DNA from: Effrenium voratum
Taxonomy: Eukaryota; Sar; Dinophyceae; Suessiales; Symbiodiniaceae
Length of the DNA stretch: 64,000 nt
Direction of reading: 5' to 3'
NCBI GenBank assembly: GCA_963377175.1
Contig: CAUJNA010001890.1
Span: 1,387,815 to 1,451,814 of the forward strand
Shown here: piece by piece, positions 28,201 through 42,800 of the stretch
How the letters are laid out: every line of letters starts with the position of its first letter
How positions within the stretch are numbered: position 1 is the first letter of the stretch
Notes under the pieces: generated by a model
The model's database searches: none
The model's input: the letters and a program-made list of their open reading frames with translations, nothing else
What the model was told of the DNA's origin: nothing
Translations under genes and position numbers: made by a program

Positions 28201-29681
28201 TCACTCGGAGCATACTCCCAGCACATGGAGCCAAAACGGAGGTCCAAGTCACAGGGAGGTTCCTCTAGAAATGGCGGTGTTTTGAGTTCCATGTTGATCT
28301 GGCGATCTTTTTAAGCACCAAGAGGTGAAAACATGCAGCTGGGTTCAGAACAATTCCTGGTCTCCGATGTAGTTCAAAGGCTTGCTTGACTCTGGGGACT
28401 TTTAGCTGGAGATAACCAATTGCCAAGGGGAGATCATCCAAGGGCATCCTCCCGCAAAACAATTCCTGGAGTCTACCCTTAAATCTCCTGCAGTTCTCAT
28501 AGCTGGTGAATCCACCAGGGACTTTTAACTCAGGAATAAGGCAGGGTCATCCAGGGCATTCCAGAGCACCTGGACTTCCATCTGCTTAAGCCCCGCGGAA
28601 AAAAGAAAAGAAAAAGTAAGTCCAGTAGTGAAATCGATTCCCTTTAAAACCAGCAAGGAAAAATCAACAACATATTCTTGAGCAAATGGCTGTGGAGTTG
28701 TCATAGATCCCAAAATCCTCTTCAGTCGAGACCCAATGCACGCCTTCTCCTCCCGGAGGCTCATCACCTTGAGATGAGACTGGTCATGGAGACTCCAGGT
28801 TAGCCTAAGTAGGTTTCAGAGCTTGACTTAGTTTGGGCTAAAAAAAGCTTCAGAGCTTGACTTAGTTTGGGCTGATTGACTCTCTTTTTTCTAAGAAGCC
28901 AAGATCCTGAGTTGATTGGCTCTGACAACCTACTGCGAAGCCTGACCCATCAGGGGCGCTTTAGCGAAACAGAACTCCACACAATCCCTGTAGGCACTAT
29001 TTACCCACATTTACGCTCCAAATGGCCCAAATCTTGCTATACTGCATGGATTGCGTGGGAACGAAGGCTTGCTTGAAGTGGAGACACATGACTACTTGCA
29101 ACCTTGTTTCACCCGGCTAAGAACAAACAACATTTCTATTGGTGGCTTGGCGCGAAGTTTGAAACCTTAGCAGGTCCCCCCTCTGCCAAACTCAAAGTGC
29201 TTTTTCTTAGTTGCTCCGATGCCCCGTGACCAGGGGAAAAAAAATACTCGGCATCTTTTTCTGGTTGGTTGACTTAAAGGTCCTGCAGTAGAGAGGCCAG
29301 AATAAGGGTTTTTTCTGTAGTCTATTTTAGTAGAGTCCCTAACCCTCCCAACCAAAAAAGGGGTGAGAGGTCGGGCACCAATTGCTTGGGGGACCTAGGT
29401 TTAAAGGGAACTCTTCCCCCCAAAAAAAAATCTCAGTTGTTCAGTGACCCTGGAAAAAAAGGGAACCCTTTTTTGGGAAGATCATTTTAGTGGGGCAGCC
29501 ACCAAAAAAAGAGGGAAAAGGGAGCCACTGAACAACTGAGAAATGGAAAAAAGGAAGCAGCCCGGGCACCTGCAAGTTCTTTTTCTTGGATGCCACCAGT
29601 CCCTCTTTTCCGCTCAAAAGGTGGCTGGGAAGTTCCAAGCTTCAACGGGGTAACAGGGCCACGGATGCCTCAAACGGATAC

Positions 29682-29717
<36 letters not shown>

Positions 29718-32700
29718 TATGCCTCTGAGAGTAAATAAAGGGTACGAAGGGTAAGTGAGCCCTGAATAAGGCTCAGCAGTCATATTTCCTCTTTGGGGTT
29801 TGGTCTGGCGGTCAGTGGGGGAAGTCTTTGACTTCTTTTCGGGCTGTCCAAGCTTGTGGTTGAAAGTGGCAAGGGAAGCGGCAATCTTTAAAAAAAAGTG
29901 GGGTAGGTGAATTCACCACCCATTTTTAGAACCTATTTTAGTGGTTGGATTGGGATGTTCACTGGGGGTACGATTTGGATTTTGACCCTGGCCATATCTA
30001 TGGCTATCCCAACGGGTTTCAGCCATCCCGACTGCGAAGCAGATACTAAGACCGAAAATGCACACGCGTACACAAATTACACCTGCATACAACAATGTAC
30101 ACACTCAAACAAACAAACAAACAAACAAACAAACAAACAAACAAAAAAAAACCAAAAAAAAAAAAAACAACAAACAAACAAACAAACAAACAAACACACA
30201 AACAAACGAAGGCACAAACAATCAAGCAACAAAAAAAAACAAATAAATAAACAAACAAACAAACAAGCAAGCAAGCAAGCAAGCAAGCAAGCCAACAAGC
30301 AACAAACAAACAGACAAATAGACAAGCTAGCAAGAAAGAAAGCAAGCAAGCAAGCAACAAACAAACAGACAAGCAAGAAAGAAACAAACAAGCAAGCAAG
30401 CAAGCAAACAAACAAACAGACAGACAAACAAGCAAGCAAGCGAGCAAGAAAGAAAGAAAGAAAGATTCAAAGAAAGAAGAGAAAGACACAAACAAACAGA
30501 CCAGCGAGACGCGCGCCGCTCCGCGCCTCGTCGTGCCAGTGCCGCAGCAGCGCCGACCGATCCTTGCGGGACTCCGCCGGCAGCGCGGAACCGGCGGATT
30601 CGGGAAAGTGAACCGGCGGAACCCGTGGGAAAGTGGTTTTGGCCGAGAATATTTTTTGGGGGATGTGGTTGGAGGCAATCTTTACCGGGGTTGAATCAAA
30701 GGGCAATGCAATACCTGTCCGTTCGGGGTGTTTAAAAAGGAAGTACTCGTTTTTGAAGTACCCACAAGAAGGGGGTAGGTTATAAGGTCCCCCCTTTGCC
30801 TCAAGGCCCTGAGTAGTTACTCTGAAGCCCTCCCTCAACGGTTCGCACAGGTTGCCTGGGAACATCTTCTCGAACTCCGTGGTATATCCTTTACGAAACA
30901 TACAAACTCTGCCCGGCTTGTTGACAGCCGTGGCAAATCGTACCAGAAGGAACCGTTCAACACTTCTAAAAGGCCCATACCATGCGCTTGTTAGCTCAAG
31001 ATCATGGCCGGGGTTTCAAGGGGATCCTGTATAATGGCTGTCTGGAACCCCGAAGAGGTTGATGACCCTGCCAACCTGAGAAGGTAGACTCTACACGTGG
31101 ATGTGGGGCATTACCTTGCTTGTGTGTTGCAAAGGGAAGCAAACTGGAAACCACAGCCCGTTCACGATGGGCGCTTTTAAGAAGACAACCCCATATCTCG
31201 CCCTCCCCATCGGGAACAGGAATGATGCCAGTCTGGAATGCATTCCGGAGAGCCCCTTACCTGGTTGAATGGTCCATGTACCTTGCCAGCGGGCATGATC
31301 GAAGCCAGTAAGTCCCGGCCTCCTGCGCGCGTCTTGCCAGTTGAGCTTTCTCCTCCTGAGGAGCCAATCTGTAGGACGGAAGGAAGGAAGGGAGGAAGGA
31401 AGGAAGGAAGGAAACATCCAGTCCCATATTTCGAGAACCCTGCTCGTTCACAGCAAAACAAACATGTTTCTCGACTCGCGCCCCACAAAAGCACGGGAGC
31501 ATTGGCTGAAACACCTGTTTTGGTCCATGCACAAGGGAACTTCAAGGCCACCTCGTGTCCTCCCACAACGAACAATAGAGGGCTTTCATTTGCTTAAGCC
31601 GCCTGGAGAAAACAGCAATATTTCCAGTAGGGATAGATTCCCTTTAAAGCCAACAGGGGAAAATATAAGCAAATAGAAGACCATAGAGGGCCACTAGTCG
31701 GGGAACCCACCCCAACCCCACAGACTTCGAGCAACTCCATCCTAAGCAAAAGTCCCTGGAAGTCATCAGCTCATGCGCACAGATTCCAAGGGGGAAAAAG
31801 AAGAGACAAAACCAGAGAATTTGTCCGGTGAAACTGTGTGAAGCAGTTAAGTTTGGCAGAGGCAAGGTCAGCCAGAAGCTGGCCAGGCCATGTAAGCCAA
31901 AGAGGGTATAGGAGACTATGCCATGCCTTGTGTGTCAAAAAAAATCCGTGAAACCAAGAACATCTCCAGAAAGTCACATCTAAGTCCAAACACTGACTGG
32001 CCGCCGATATCCGCCGATTGAGTGCAAACGGGAGTGCAAGTTGAAGAACACCACGCACGTGTTTGGCACACCAATATTTCAGGTATCACCAGAGGGGCCC
32101 CATGCATAAGGCAAAGCCAGAGCCTCTAAGTGGTGGTTTGGAGCCGGGTTTCGCATTTACCCTCAACAAGAACCAGGGGTTCAAATTCCCACCAATCCAA
32201 ACCACCAACTAAGGGACACCTGATAATTTGGTGTGGGCAACGTGGTTCTGGGTGGTTGTTCTACCATGATTGAAACAAATATTAGTGTCGCTCTGTGTTT
32301 GCCGCCTCAGCGCCAGCTCCAGGTCAGACAGCCTATCAGAAGCAGAGGGTGATGGACAATGCCAAGGACTGGACTCGGCAGCATCTGTGACGAAAGGATG
32401 CACCAACCCACGGTTTGCACCCCAGCCGACAATCACTCATCCGGGCTGCCAGAACAATCCCCCGTTAAAAGTTCTCAACTTTTAGTGGGTTCAATGGAAA
32501 CTACCATTAAACACTAAAAAGCTAAAAGGCTAAGGAACCGGATGGCAGGGAGCCGCCAAGTCATAGATTGCTCTTTGGCCCCCTTGCCTTTCCTCAGAAA
32601 AAGTGCATCTCCAGAAGCTGGGCCAAGCCCTGCTGCTACGGGGCTCTGGGCTTCCGCAGATCTGCAAAACCGCCTCTTTGATCACGTGTGAGAGCAATGC

Positions 32701-33834
32701 CCATGATCGCTTGTGTGTTGCCCAGTGTCGAACCGCAGAAGAGTCAAGTCAGGCAAGCTGGCCACTAAAATCATTTCCCTTGCACCGACTACCCATTTTG
32801 GTCGTGTTTGGGGGGGGGAAGGGTCTTGAGACGAACGCGCCAGTCCTGCATCCGGGTCGCCTCTGCACGAACCTCCGCCAGCTGCCTCTGGGTTGGGCAC
32901 CATTTAGTTCAACAACCAGATCCTGACACCCACCACAAAGGAAGAAGCAACACGAGGCTGCCGCAAGAATGGGAGCCCCCAGCGAAAACAGTCCTGTACA
33001 ACTTAGAGGTAAGAAACTCTGGGTACCTATAGTGGTACCCAACACCTGAAAGCACTGACAAGATTTTGCTCCGGATTCGATAGAACTGAAGAACCTTTGA
33101 GGCCCTTTTTGATGAATTACATGCTTCCCATTCACCCTACCTTTAAAGGGATGCCATCCAACTCCACCCCCCTGGCTTGAACAACCTGCCTTTGGTTCCC
33201 CCCCTCAAAAACTGCCAAGCAAATGCCAATAGGTGTCCGGCACCGAGGGGTTGGCTTGTCTCAACCCAAGCCCCCCATAGTCTTTCCCCAAGACATGGAG
33301 CAAATGGGTCGCCCGATTCGCTACGACTTTGAGGCGTTTCATGTTCTCCCCAAACCAACACTGTCCGGGTTGAGCTGGTCCACTGGTTCTGTCCAAACAT
33401 GGAAGAACTATGATAACTCACTCATGAAAGATGAAACGGACCGAAAATAGACACTTTCATGGGTGACATCAGTCGCATTCCCCACGAGGGTCAGTGAGGT
33501 GGCGATTTGACTCTGCTAAAAGATTACCTTTTGCGGGTTAAAAGGACCCTCCCCCACCACTAAACCCTAAAGACCCTGCAAAGCTAACGGGACGGCTGGA
33601 ACCCGCCAAGAAACGTCGTGCTGCACCTTGTTTCAGTTAGAAGTGAGTGAGGGCGTAAGTGAGTGGGTGGGTGGCTGGGTGGGTGGGTGCGGAAGTCAGT
33701 GGTTGACCGACTGGTTTGGGGCAGCTCAAAAAATCAAGTCACGCCATGCTCATGGAAACAACAAGATGTTTGTCATCTGGTAGCCCCCTTAGTTAGTGCC
33801 CTCCCATCAACAAGTGTGCTTTGGTACACGGACC

Positions 33835-33870
<36 letters not shown>

Positions 33871-36800
33871 GAAAGGACTGGCACGTCCTCGTTTGCTGGT
33901 GGTATCCGATGTCCAATCTACCAGCCGGTTGGAGACATGGGCTGGGGTTTGCCCAGCCCCTTACACGCCAAGCACATGAACACGCGGCTAGGTCCTCGTA
34001 GTCGTAGAACACCCGGAGCACAAAAAAAAGAAGTTCCAGTTTTGAGACCTGATCAAGTTAAAGAATCAATTCAAGCAACTACTCCCTTAGGGCTTCTAGC
34101 CTGAGCCTGAACAGGGGACCCGGGCATCTGCAATCGCACCTTTTGCATTTTCAAACAGATTACTCTCATACTAAACAAAAAACAGATTAGTTAACAACTA
34201 CACCAAGTGGAGTTGGTTTTATTGATCTAATGCAACGTATCTTGGATGTTTTCAGGTCTGGACAACATACGCTCCACCCCTGGGACCTGGACCGCAACAC
34301 TCCAACTTGCAAATTGCCGATTGCAACCCAACATCATGGATTTGGTGAATTCCAACTTGTCTTGTAGGTACTTGGAGTCTCCACCGGGTCACCCAAAATA
34401 AACAGGGACCCAGTGTTCAAGGGTCTCTAGGTACTTCTTTCGGGTGTTGCGCCCTGGGGCCCTGTGGCCAAGTTCACTCCCAGCCAGCCTTGTAAGGTCA
34501 GCGAGATCCTTGCTGTGCTGTTGCTGAAGCGCCGCCTCACCGGGGCCGACAAAAACAAAAACGCGCCACAAGGTGTTCTTCTCCTTTTCCGGATGGGTCT
34601 TCAAGGACAACGAAGACTCAGATGCCCAGTGGCCATTGGAAGAAAAGGGCACCTTTCTTGTGGTTGGTTAACTTTCAAGGGCAACCCTTCCCGGAAATTT
34701 CGGAAACAAGGGCACCACTGGGCACCTGAGAAAAAAACACGCAAACTATTTCCGGGGTCCGTCTTCTAATTTTGAGAGAAACCTGCGTTGGTGTCTTTTT
34801 GAGGGTACCCTTGGGGGCGGTACCAGAGAACAAGATACAATTGGCATGTGTTTTCTGCAAGGCGCCTGAAGGGTCACCCCAAGGTTGGGTAAGTCTTAAT
34901 GGGTTCTTACACATGGGTTCAAACAAATGGACTCTACATATTGGCTTCTTTCCAGATGCTACACGCACGATCCTTTACCGGACCCACCACTGTTGGCGCT
35001 GAAAACTGTGCAAGCTCAACTGCAAGTCAAGCCAGGCAGGCGCAGCATCGAAGGAAACCGAATATATATGATACAAAAGGCCTCTGTCAGGCAAAGCCAG
35101 CAGTACACAGAGCTCACCCATGCAAGGTCGTCCACGTAGCGCATAGCATGTGGCAGCAAATCCGCGTGACTTGCGCACACGCGCACCACATATCCATTGC
35201 TGCTCTTCAGTGCCCAGCACGATGCTGGCCGCAATCTTGGATAACAATCCAGCGATGGGAAATCCTTGCAAATGAAACACTAGACATCCCAAGAAGCACA
35301 ACGTGGCAAGCATGCAGGCCGAAAAAGGAAGAAGCAAGTCCGAGAACGTGAAGCAAAATAACTGGCAACCAACAGCAGCAAGCGACCCCCCGACAACGCC
35401 TGCCACTTCCGACCTTTGACCACGGTCACAATGGACTTGCCAGTTCAGAGACAGAAGCTTGGTATCATCGTGTTGGTACAGCCACACTGCTTTATAGCAT
35501 GTCACAGCCAACAGTAAGTTATCTCTAATCATCATACTGTCAGGACCAGTCGCAATAAGAAATCAGAAGCTGACCACTGAATCTCAAAATTGAAAAAACT
35601 ACATCCGAATACGACCCAACCGCAGAAGTCCTAAGATGACATCTTGGGCCCTAGGTCCAGGCCAAATTGGGAGAACATCTCTCCCGAGAATAGTCTTGGC
35701 CGGTGCTACCCTAAGCATTCGAAAGGACCTGTGACTTCTTCTCTTTTTTTTGGGGGGGGGGAGTCGGGAGGGGGGGTAATGACCCGTCCCATTCTTACCC
35801 TCGACACATCAATTGTGCAGCTGGTGCTTTCTTTTCCCGCCCAAGATGTGTGGGACCCTAAAAAAGACCGGTTTCTCCCGGTCCAAACGCTTTCAACGGA
35901 GATGCAGCCCGCAATCGAGGGTCCCGGTTGATGCGTCGCTTGAGCGGAGAGCTGAAGGATAGCCTAAAGAGAGAGCCAAAGTTGGGCTAAGGTTTGGGCC
36001 TTGACTTGATACTGCGAATCAAAGAAACGCATTACACCCGACAGGGCTACCCATGAACAGGGATCCTTACCTTATACACCTGAACATTGCCTTGTAAAGG
36101 GTGGTTTCCTGTATTTTGGTGGAAAAAGCCATGTTTCAAATGGGCAAAATGTATCTTTTAAGGAGCCCTGATGAAGAAGAATCACACTTCACCCATTCCA
36201 TATTCTTTTTTTGGAAGGATAACCCATGTTTAGGGCTGGGAATTTTCGAGGATTTCGGCCCGCATAAAGGGTTTGTTTTGATTGGTTGCCCGGAGTACGA
36301 AAGTGACGGAACCGTGGGCAACTTTCGCCCTCGCCGGGCAAATTCGTTGGGCCCCCTAGGCTGGGCTCCGCAAGTTATGAAGCTTTCGTGGGGACAAAAT
36401 CGGACACCCAACCGCTACACCAACTGCCTGGAGCCTCCATGACCCTTTAAAAATGGGTCCATGACACCTTTATATTGGGTAATGACCCCATTATTTTGGG
36501 TAATGACCAACCATTTTTTAAGGGTCATGGAGACTCCAGGTAAAAACATCCATTAAAACCCTTCAAGAACCGAACGAAGGCTTCCCAGGGTTCCCACCCA
36601 AGTCATAGGTACAACTCAGGAGTTCTGGGAATTTGAACTCCCTTTGACTTCCCCATGGCTCGCGGATTTGAGGTGTCCCCCGGAAAAGAACCACGGAATC
36701 AGCTCCCGGCTCGCTCCGAGCCGTGCCCCAAATCTGGACAAAAGCGCAACTGTCCTCACGAACTGCCCCAAGCGAATCGAGCTGTCCGGATCTGGTTTCC

Positions 36801-39800
36801 CCACGTTGGGTTCTAGGACCCTCCTACCCTCAACACTTCTTGCCCCAACATGGGGTGTTTCCCGAAATGCGGCTCCCAGCTCCCTCCGAGTGCCGTGCTG
36901 TCCGAAGTCACCCGGGCCTTGGCTTGTTCCAAGGCGACCACCTGCGACTGGAGCTCACCGCGCGCCTCCAGCAGCTGCTCCTAGCGCGTGCGCGCGTGGA
37001 CTGAGGGCTCGAGAGCCCAGTGGCGCGTGTTTGGCCTGTTTCTCGTAGGTCACCACAGAATGAGTCTCCGAAGCTGACCCCGAAATGGGATAAAATGGGC
37101 GGTCAGTTGACCTTCTGAATCTTGGGTATAATGACCGACCTATTTTTAAGGGTCAGAGGGAGACTCCAGGCAAGCCCATACAGTGGCTAACCAGCTATGC
37201 TCCTTTTAGCTTTTTACAGAGTTCCCTTGGTTCCAAATCCAGGAGCTGGTCTCTACCTGTAGTCTCCAAATCTGAACCCCAATCAAACAGGTTGGTCATA
37301 AGCCAATCCTTTATTTTGGGTAATGACCCAGCCCAACTTTTACGGCTCAGAGGAGACTCCGGGTACCAGCTGTCATGGTCCCGACTACGCCAGGAAAAAG
37401 GACTTTCACTCCATCATGTTGGGTTGCAATCACCCATTTGCAAGGGAATGTTGGATGCGTTGTCCTCAGGGGATATGTTTTCTTCAGGGACCCCCAAAAA
37501 ATTGGATGGCTTCTCGTTGGATGGTTGCTTCTGTGGATGGTTTAGCTACCCCTAGGAGCCCCGAGACCTCATATATGAAGGCTTTCTGTTCGAGACCTGC
37601 GCTGGGAGGCACCTCTAGACAAGACCTTGAAAAATAAGGTCTCGGAATTAGATAGCTCAGAGGGGGCCAAGGCCTGAATATAAAGGCCTCAGGTTGAGGG
37701 ATCCACTGGTAGGTCAGGTGCCCTCTCCCTGCCTGTGTTCAGAGCAAAGAATGAGATATGAGTATTTGTTGATCATGCAAAACCGCAAGATTGGCAAACC
37801 AGACTTTGTACTTTTCCCCATGAAGACAGCCAGGCTTGACACTAAACCACTTTCCAGACAAGTTTCCCACTGCAACACTGATGGATGCCAGCCAAAGCAA
37901 AAACGAAGACAACAACATTTCCTGGGCTGAAGAATGGCTTTTTCGATAGGAGCGCAGGCCAAGTTTAAAGCGCGTTAAAATGCGTTAAAATGAACCCCCC
38001 GAGGCCTATATAACGAGGCCTCGAGTTAAATCGCGTTAAAACGCGTTAAAACGGGTTAAAATGCGTTAAAACGAGTTAAAATGCCTTAAGCCACGTAACT
38101 CAGATCATAACATTCCAATACAATGCCTGAACAGGTGCGAGGACAAATGCACAGAGCTGAACCTAGTGCAAACTTGCATGAACTGCATAGCTTGCTTGTG
38201 TGCAATACAATGTGTCAGTTGTTCCTAGGATTAAGCCCATTCGAGATCTTCACGTACGGGCTGCCTGATCACAGTTGTCTGCGACATTTGGGCCTGACAA
38301 AGCCAGGAAAAAAAACACGTCCTCGTGGGGCATGCCGCTGTCAACTCTTCCCAATTTTCTGAGACCCTATATTTTAAGGTCCCGACCCCGAGACCCTGAA
38401 ATTAGAGGCTTTGGCTGAGACCTTCATATATGAGGTCCTGGGCTCCTAGGGTACTGTGGACGGCTTCGCGAGTCTCGATTTCACCACCAAACTCAGAAAC
38501 CCAAGGGAATGATCAATGGTTCCCAACGTAAATACTCGTAAATACAAACAATGGTTGCAACCATGGTTTCTTCGTCCATCCACAGTAGAAACAAGTCGGA
38601 ATTGGGCAATAGCCCATGTCTAGGTTGGAACTTTGAGGGTCCATTCTCCCGCGATGTCCTCCCAGCTACCAGGAGTCACAACGCTGAACTCCAAACTGCC
38701 GGGGGACACCAGGGCTTTAGGGCCTTTACCAAAAGTGGACCCAAAAGTTGGACAACCACAAGGTCAAAATCAGCTTTCCTTAATTGGTTTGGGATTTGAA
38801 ACCCCTGGTGCTTGTAGAGGGTAAATGGGAAACCACTGAAACACCAACCACCGATTCGGCTCCAAGCCACCAATTGTCGGGAAGCAGGCCAGGAACCGGT
38901 TCAATCCAAATCCCCAAAACAACCAAACCAACTCGGGGTTACCTGACAAAAAGGATTCTTGAGGAGCACTGCACCACCAATAAACGGGAACCACTCCTGA
39001 ACCACCAAACTTTGCCATTTGCCCACCAAGTAGAGGAAAGCTGATTTCAACCTTGTGATTGTCCCTTTTTGGGAGCAGGGGTTCAAATAAAAGCTCGGCT
39101 TTGATTTGAGAAGAAAAAGGCGAAGAGCAGTCCTCCAACTTACGGGCTGCCTTGGACTGGCCTTCCTGGCGAGTGCGAGGGATATGGCCCTCCTCCCATA
39201 TCGCTACGGCGAAGCAGTGTACAATATATATATATATACATATACAAATCTGAACCCGAAAGAACTACCCATAAAAATGGGAACTCAACCCATAATGTTG
39301 GGGCAATAACCCATTTGTAAGTTGGAACTCTGAGGGTTCAGGTAAATGAAGTGGAACTGTGTATCTCACTTCCGGAGTGGATTGGAAGCAAAACATCTAA
39401 CTTGCTGTTTACCACTAAAATGGCCTGCCCATAATGTACGAAGTCCACCAGTAAAGTGTTTGATCCGGCAAGCTTTTGGATGTCGTGGTATGAGCAGCAC
39501 TGATTTCCTTTTCCAGACGTGCTTGCCCAAGAGCAAAGTAACATCTTAAAAATATAAAGTGGGGGAGCTCCAAAAATCTGGGAGCCCCTCTTGAGTGAAA
39601 AAATGATATGGCAGGGAAACAAACAAACATTCTACCCCTAGGCGTTGTTCATCATGTTGAGAAACAGCCAGTCTTTCGTGGGAGGAGTTGTCTGCTATAC
39701 TATTTGAAGGGTTCCTTATCTTACTTGACCGCTGAGCCATATATCAAAGTTCAACGAGGTGCAAACATTATACGGTTTGGAAACTGACCAGGACCCCATT

Positions 39801-42800
39801 CCCCGTCTGACTGAGCCACGACCCCGGAATCTAAAAGTTCAACTTATTCGAGTTCTGGGTCCGAACTGCCTTTGGCTTATTTTGGAAAAAATAGCCCGGG
39901 AGGCAAGCTCCATGCGACAAATCGATCAGCCCATCAGCCGCACCATGCCTGCCAGCGCACCGCCTCTGCAGCAACCTCCAGGTTGGAGCGATCCACCTTG
40001 GCCTGACGGCCAAGCGCCCCTTCAAAACACAAGCCCTGGAAAGTCAACTTCGAGCATGTTGCACCCCTCCAAACCTCGGTTGCGTTCTGCTCCTCTGCTA
40101 AAAGTTTAACTTTTAGTGATTTAGTGGAAACCCATTAGTTGACCAAAAGTTGAAGTCCTAACATCCAAGCAAAGTGCACCAAAGAAACCGCAGCTAGTTT
40201 TACAACTTGCATGGACACTGGTGAGCACTCACCCCCCTTGACCTGCACTGGTCTTTGCGCCAAACAAAAACATCACCTGCCAACATCTTCCCTCCAAACT
40301 TGGCAACTCAAAACATTTTAAATTTGGGAGTCCCCCCAAAATAACGACCACCTGCACCCTCAAAATTTATCTAAACATGTTTGTTCCCCCAACCTTGTGG
40401 GGTGATGTCCCTTTTTCATGGGTACTTGGAGTTTCCATGACTCCATGACCCTTAAACAATGGTTGGGTCATGACCCAAAATAATGGGGTCATTGACCCAA
40501 TAACTTTTAAAGGGTCAGAAGAAGACTCCAGGTAGTTTCAGGCTCCAGGTACGCCAAAGTGCCCCGTCCGGGACCTTTTAATTGGTCGAAAAATCTCCGA
40601 GACGCCGATCTCCGCCTGCTGCTCCAAGAGAGCTGCCACACGCTGGGCGCTGGCCTCCGTTTTTTCAGCCGCAACGGAAAAACGGCACAACAAGTGCTAG
40701 CTCCTCCAGTAGAGAGGTTAGAATCAGGGTACCCTATTTTTATCTGCAGTCTATTTTAGTAGGGGAACCCTCCCAACCAAAGAAGTCGGTGAGAAAGGGC
40801 AGTATTGGAAAACCTAGAGTGAGTCGGGGTCGGGATTTGCGCTGTCCATCAGGGTTCCAGGAGGGGTCCAGGCGGTTTTTCAGCGAGCCGGAGGGGCGAA
40901 CTTATCTCCATCTGGCCTAGAGATAGAAACCCAAGAGCGGTTGCTGTTCTAAAATGTCAGGTGACCCATTGCTTGAGGGGTCTTTACCACTCCAGGTACG
41001 TACCCTTTTTCCAATGGCAGCGGACATCCGAGGAGGCAACATTTCGGATAGAAGGAGGCTCTGAGGGAGGGGTCTTGGTCTGTGTGTGCTTTGCGTGGTC
41101 CCTGATGATATATCGTTATTGAATTGAATGCTCTTAAGATAACTGATGTTGATTTTAGGTCATGACTCAGTGTTTGAAGGGTCACTCCAGGTACCCTTCT
41201 TCCAATGGCAGCGGACAGGGCCTTTTGGTATGAGCGTGGCTTTTGGGTTTTGGCTTGTTTGAACAGAAAAGAGAGGAAATGTAGGGGGTAGGAGGGCAAA
41301 GAGCAATCAAAGCAAAGCACACGGAAAGCAAGGACAATGCAGAAAACAGTTCAAAGCACAAAGGGACGCAGCCGAAACAGCAAAATCCCTGAAGGGGCCC
41401 AACCGAGACCGGAACCTGAAATGATGGGACCATGCCCCAGAGCCCGGATGGGACTGGAGCTCACAGAAGGGATGAAGCACACCTCAGTCAAATAAGTTCC
41501 TGGACCCTCAATGGGGTGAAGTCCCTTTTTTGTGGGTAGCTTGAGGGTCCAGGTTGTACTTTCCTGGGGAAACCAAGTCAAACAGAAACCGACAACCGAA
41601 AAACATCACCAAGACAGGTTCAAAAACGCAACCAAAGAAAGCTCAGCAGCTTGGTGTCAAGATGCACAAACTAGAGGCAGAAAGACCTGATTACCTGCTA
41701 TAGTGGCAACTCAGCGCACATCTATTTAGGATACTCCAATAATAATGCTATCTAGCCCATCCTGACGTATGATACTATATTTTGGAGTATATATGTTGCT
41801 TTTGGTGCCTCACTTGTCCCTCTCTGGCGTCCGCACCTGCAGAAGAGAGCGATGCTCATCGGCCTGCTGCGTTCCGAAGGGGGGAAGCCTCATCGGCCCA
41901 GGGCAACTGCAATCACTGGCTACAGCAATCAAACAAATATGGACAACTAATTGACCCGGGCCCATATTAATCAAGTGTCCCTGGGCTTGGTGAATCATCC
42001 CCCCTATTAATAAACTGGGGTTGATTGATATTGGGCCAACATTCCCACAACTGGCAATTGTCAAGGAGCTTCTTCATGGGTAAGCTGGGTTTACCCCCAG
42101 AGCTCGCTACAGTCTAACCTGCAAAGACGAAATGCCTCCATCCGATTTGCGCTCCCAGCGCTTGAGCGGTGCTGTGGCACTTTCGGAGCGCTCAGTCTCG
42201 AAGAAGCTCAAACAAAAGCAAAACAACTACCTGGAACCTCAAACTACCCATAAAAAGGGAATTTACCCCATAACTTTGGGGTAATGTCCCATTTTTAAGA
42301 AAAGCGTGAGGGTCCAGGTACATCTTCGCTTACGATCATATCTCCCCTCCCCCGACAACCGGCATTCTCGCTCTTTAGGATTCTACTGGGCTTTCGAAAC
42401 CATGCCCACCCAAAGTCCGCTATCAAACTTCAAACCCACAAAACACATTCTGGAACTAGTGAAATCCATTTTTTCTGGGTAGTTTGATGGTCCAGGTGCC
42501 CAAAACGGGTGGTTCCCTGTTGGTTTCCCTTTGACACCCACCAAAAAGGCTCCCTGCACCCTCAAACTACCCATTAAAGAAGGGACATCACCCCATAAAT
42601 TTAGGGCAACAACCCAAATTTAAGCTGGAATTTCTGTCGGGTTCAGGTACAAACCAAAAAAACACCACCCCCCCCGTTTCTTCGCCCCGAAAAGACCCGG
42701 GGAAAGGTGCACACCAAACCGGGTCGCTCCTCGCGGAGGAAGTGCTCCTCCATCGAGTCCCTGGCCTGCGAAAGAGCGAAGAGACGCCGGGTGCCGGGCG

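Noticed and set aside
28265..28462. Minus-strand frame with LPLAIGYLQLK
   Set aside because: Partly duplicated at 28.5 kb as a non-coding repeat; no splice context.
29907..30678. Long Lys/Asn/Gln-rich and Cys/Leu-rich frames on both strands
   Set aside because: Products of the aaac/aagc microsatellite.
30798..30900. Minus-strand frame TEFEKMFPGNLCEPLREGF
   Set aside because: Coding-like peptide but no acceptor/donor pair in that frame; left as unproven.
32130..32215. tRNA-like B box (ggttcaaattccc)
   Set aside because: No cloverleaf can be drawn; the region is an inverted repeat (gtggtttgga / tccaaaccac).
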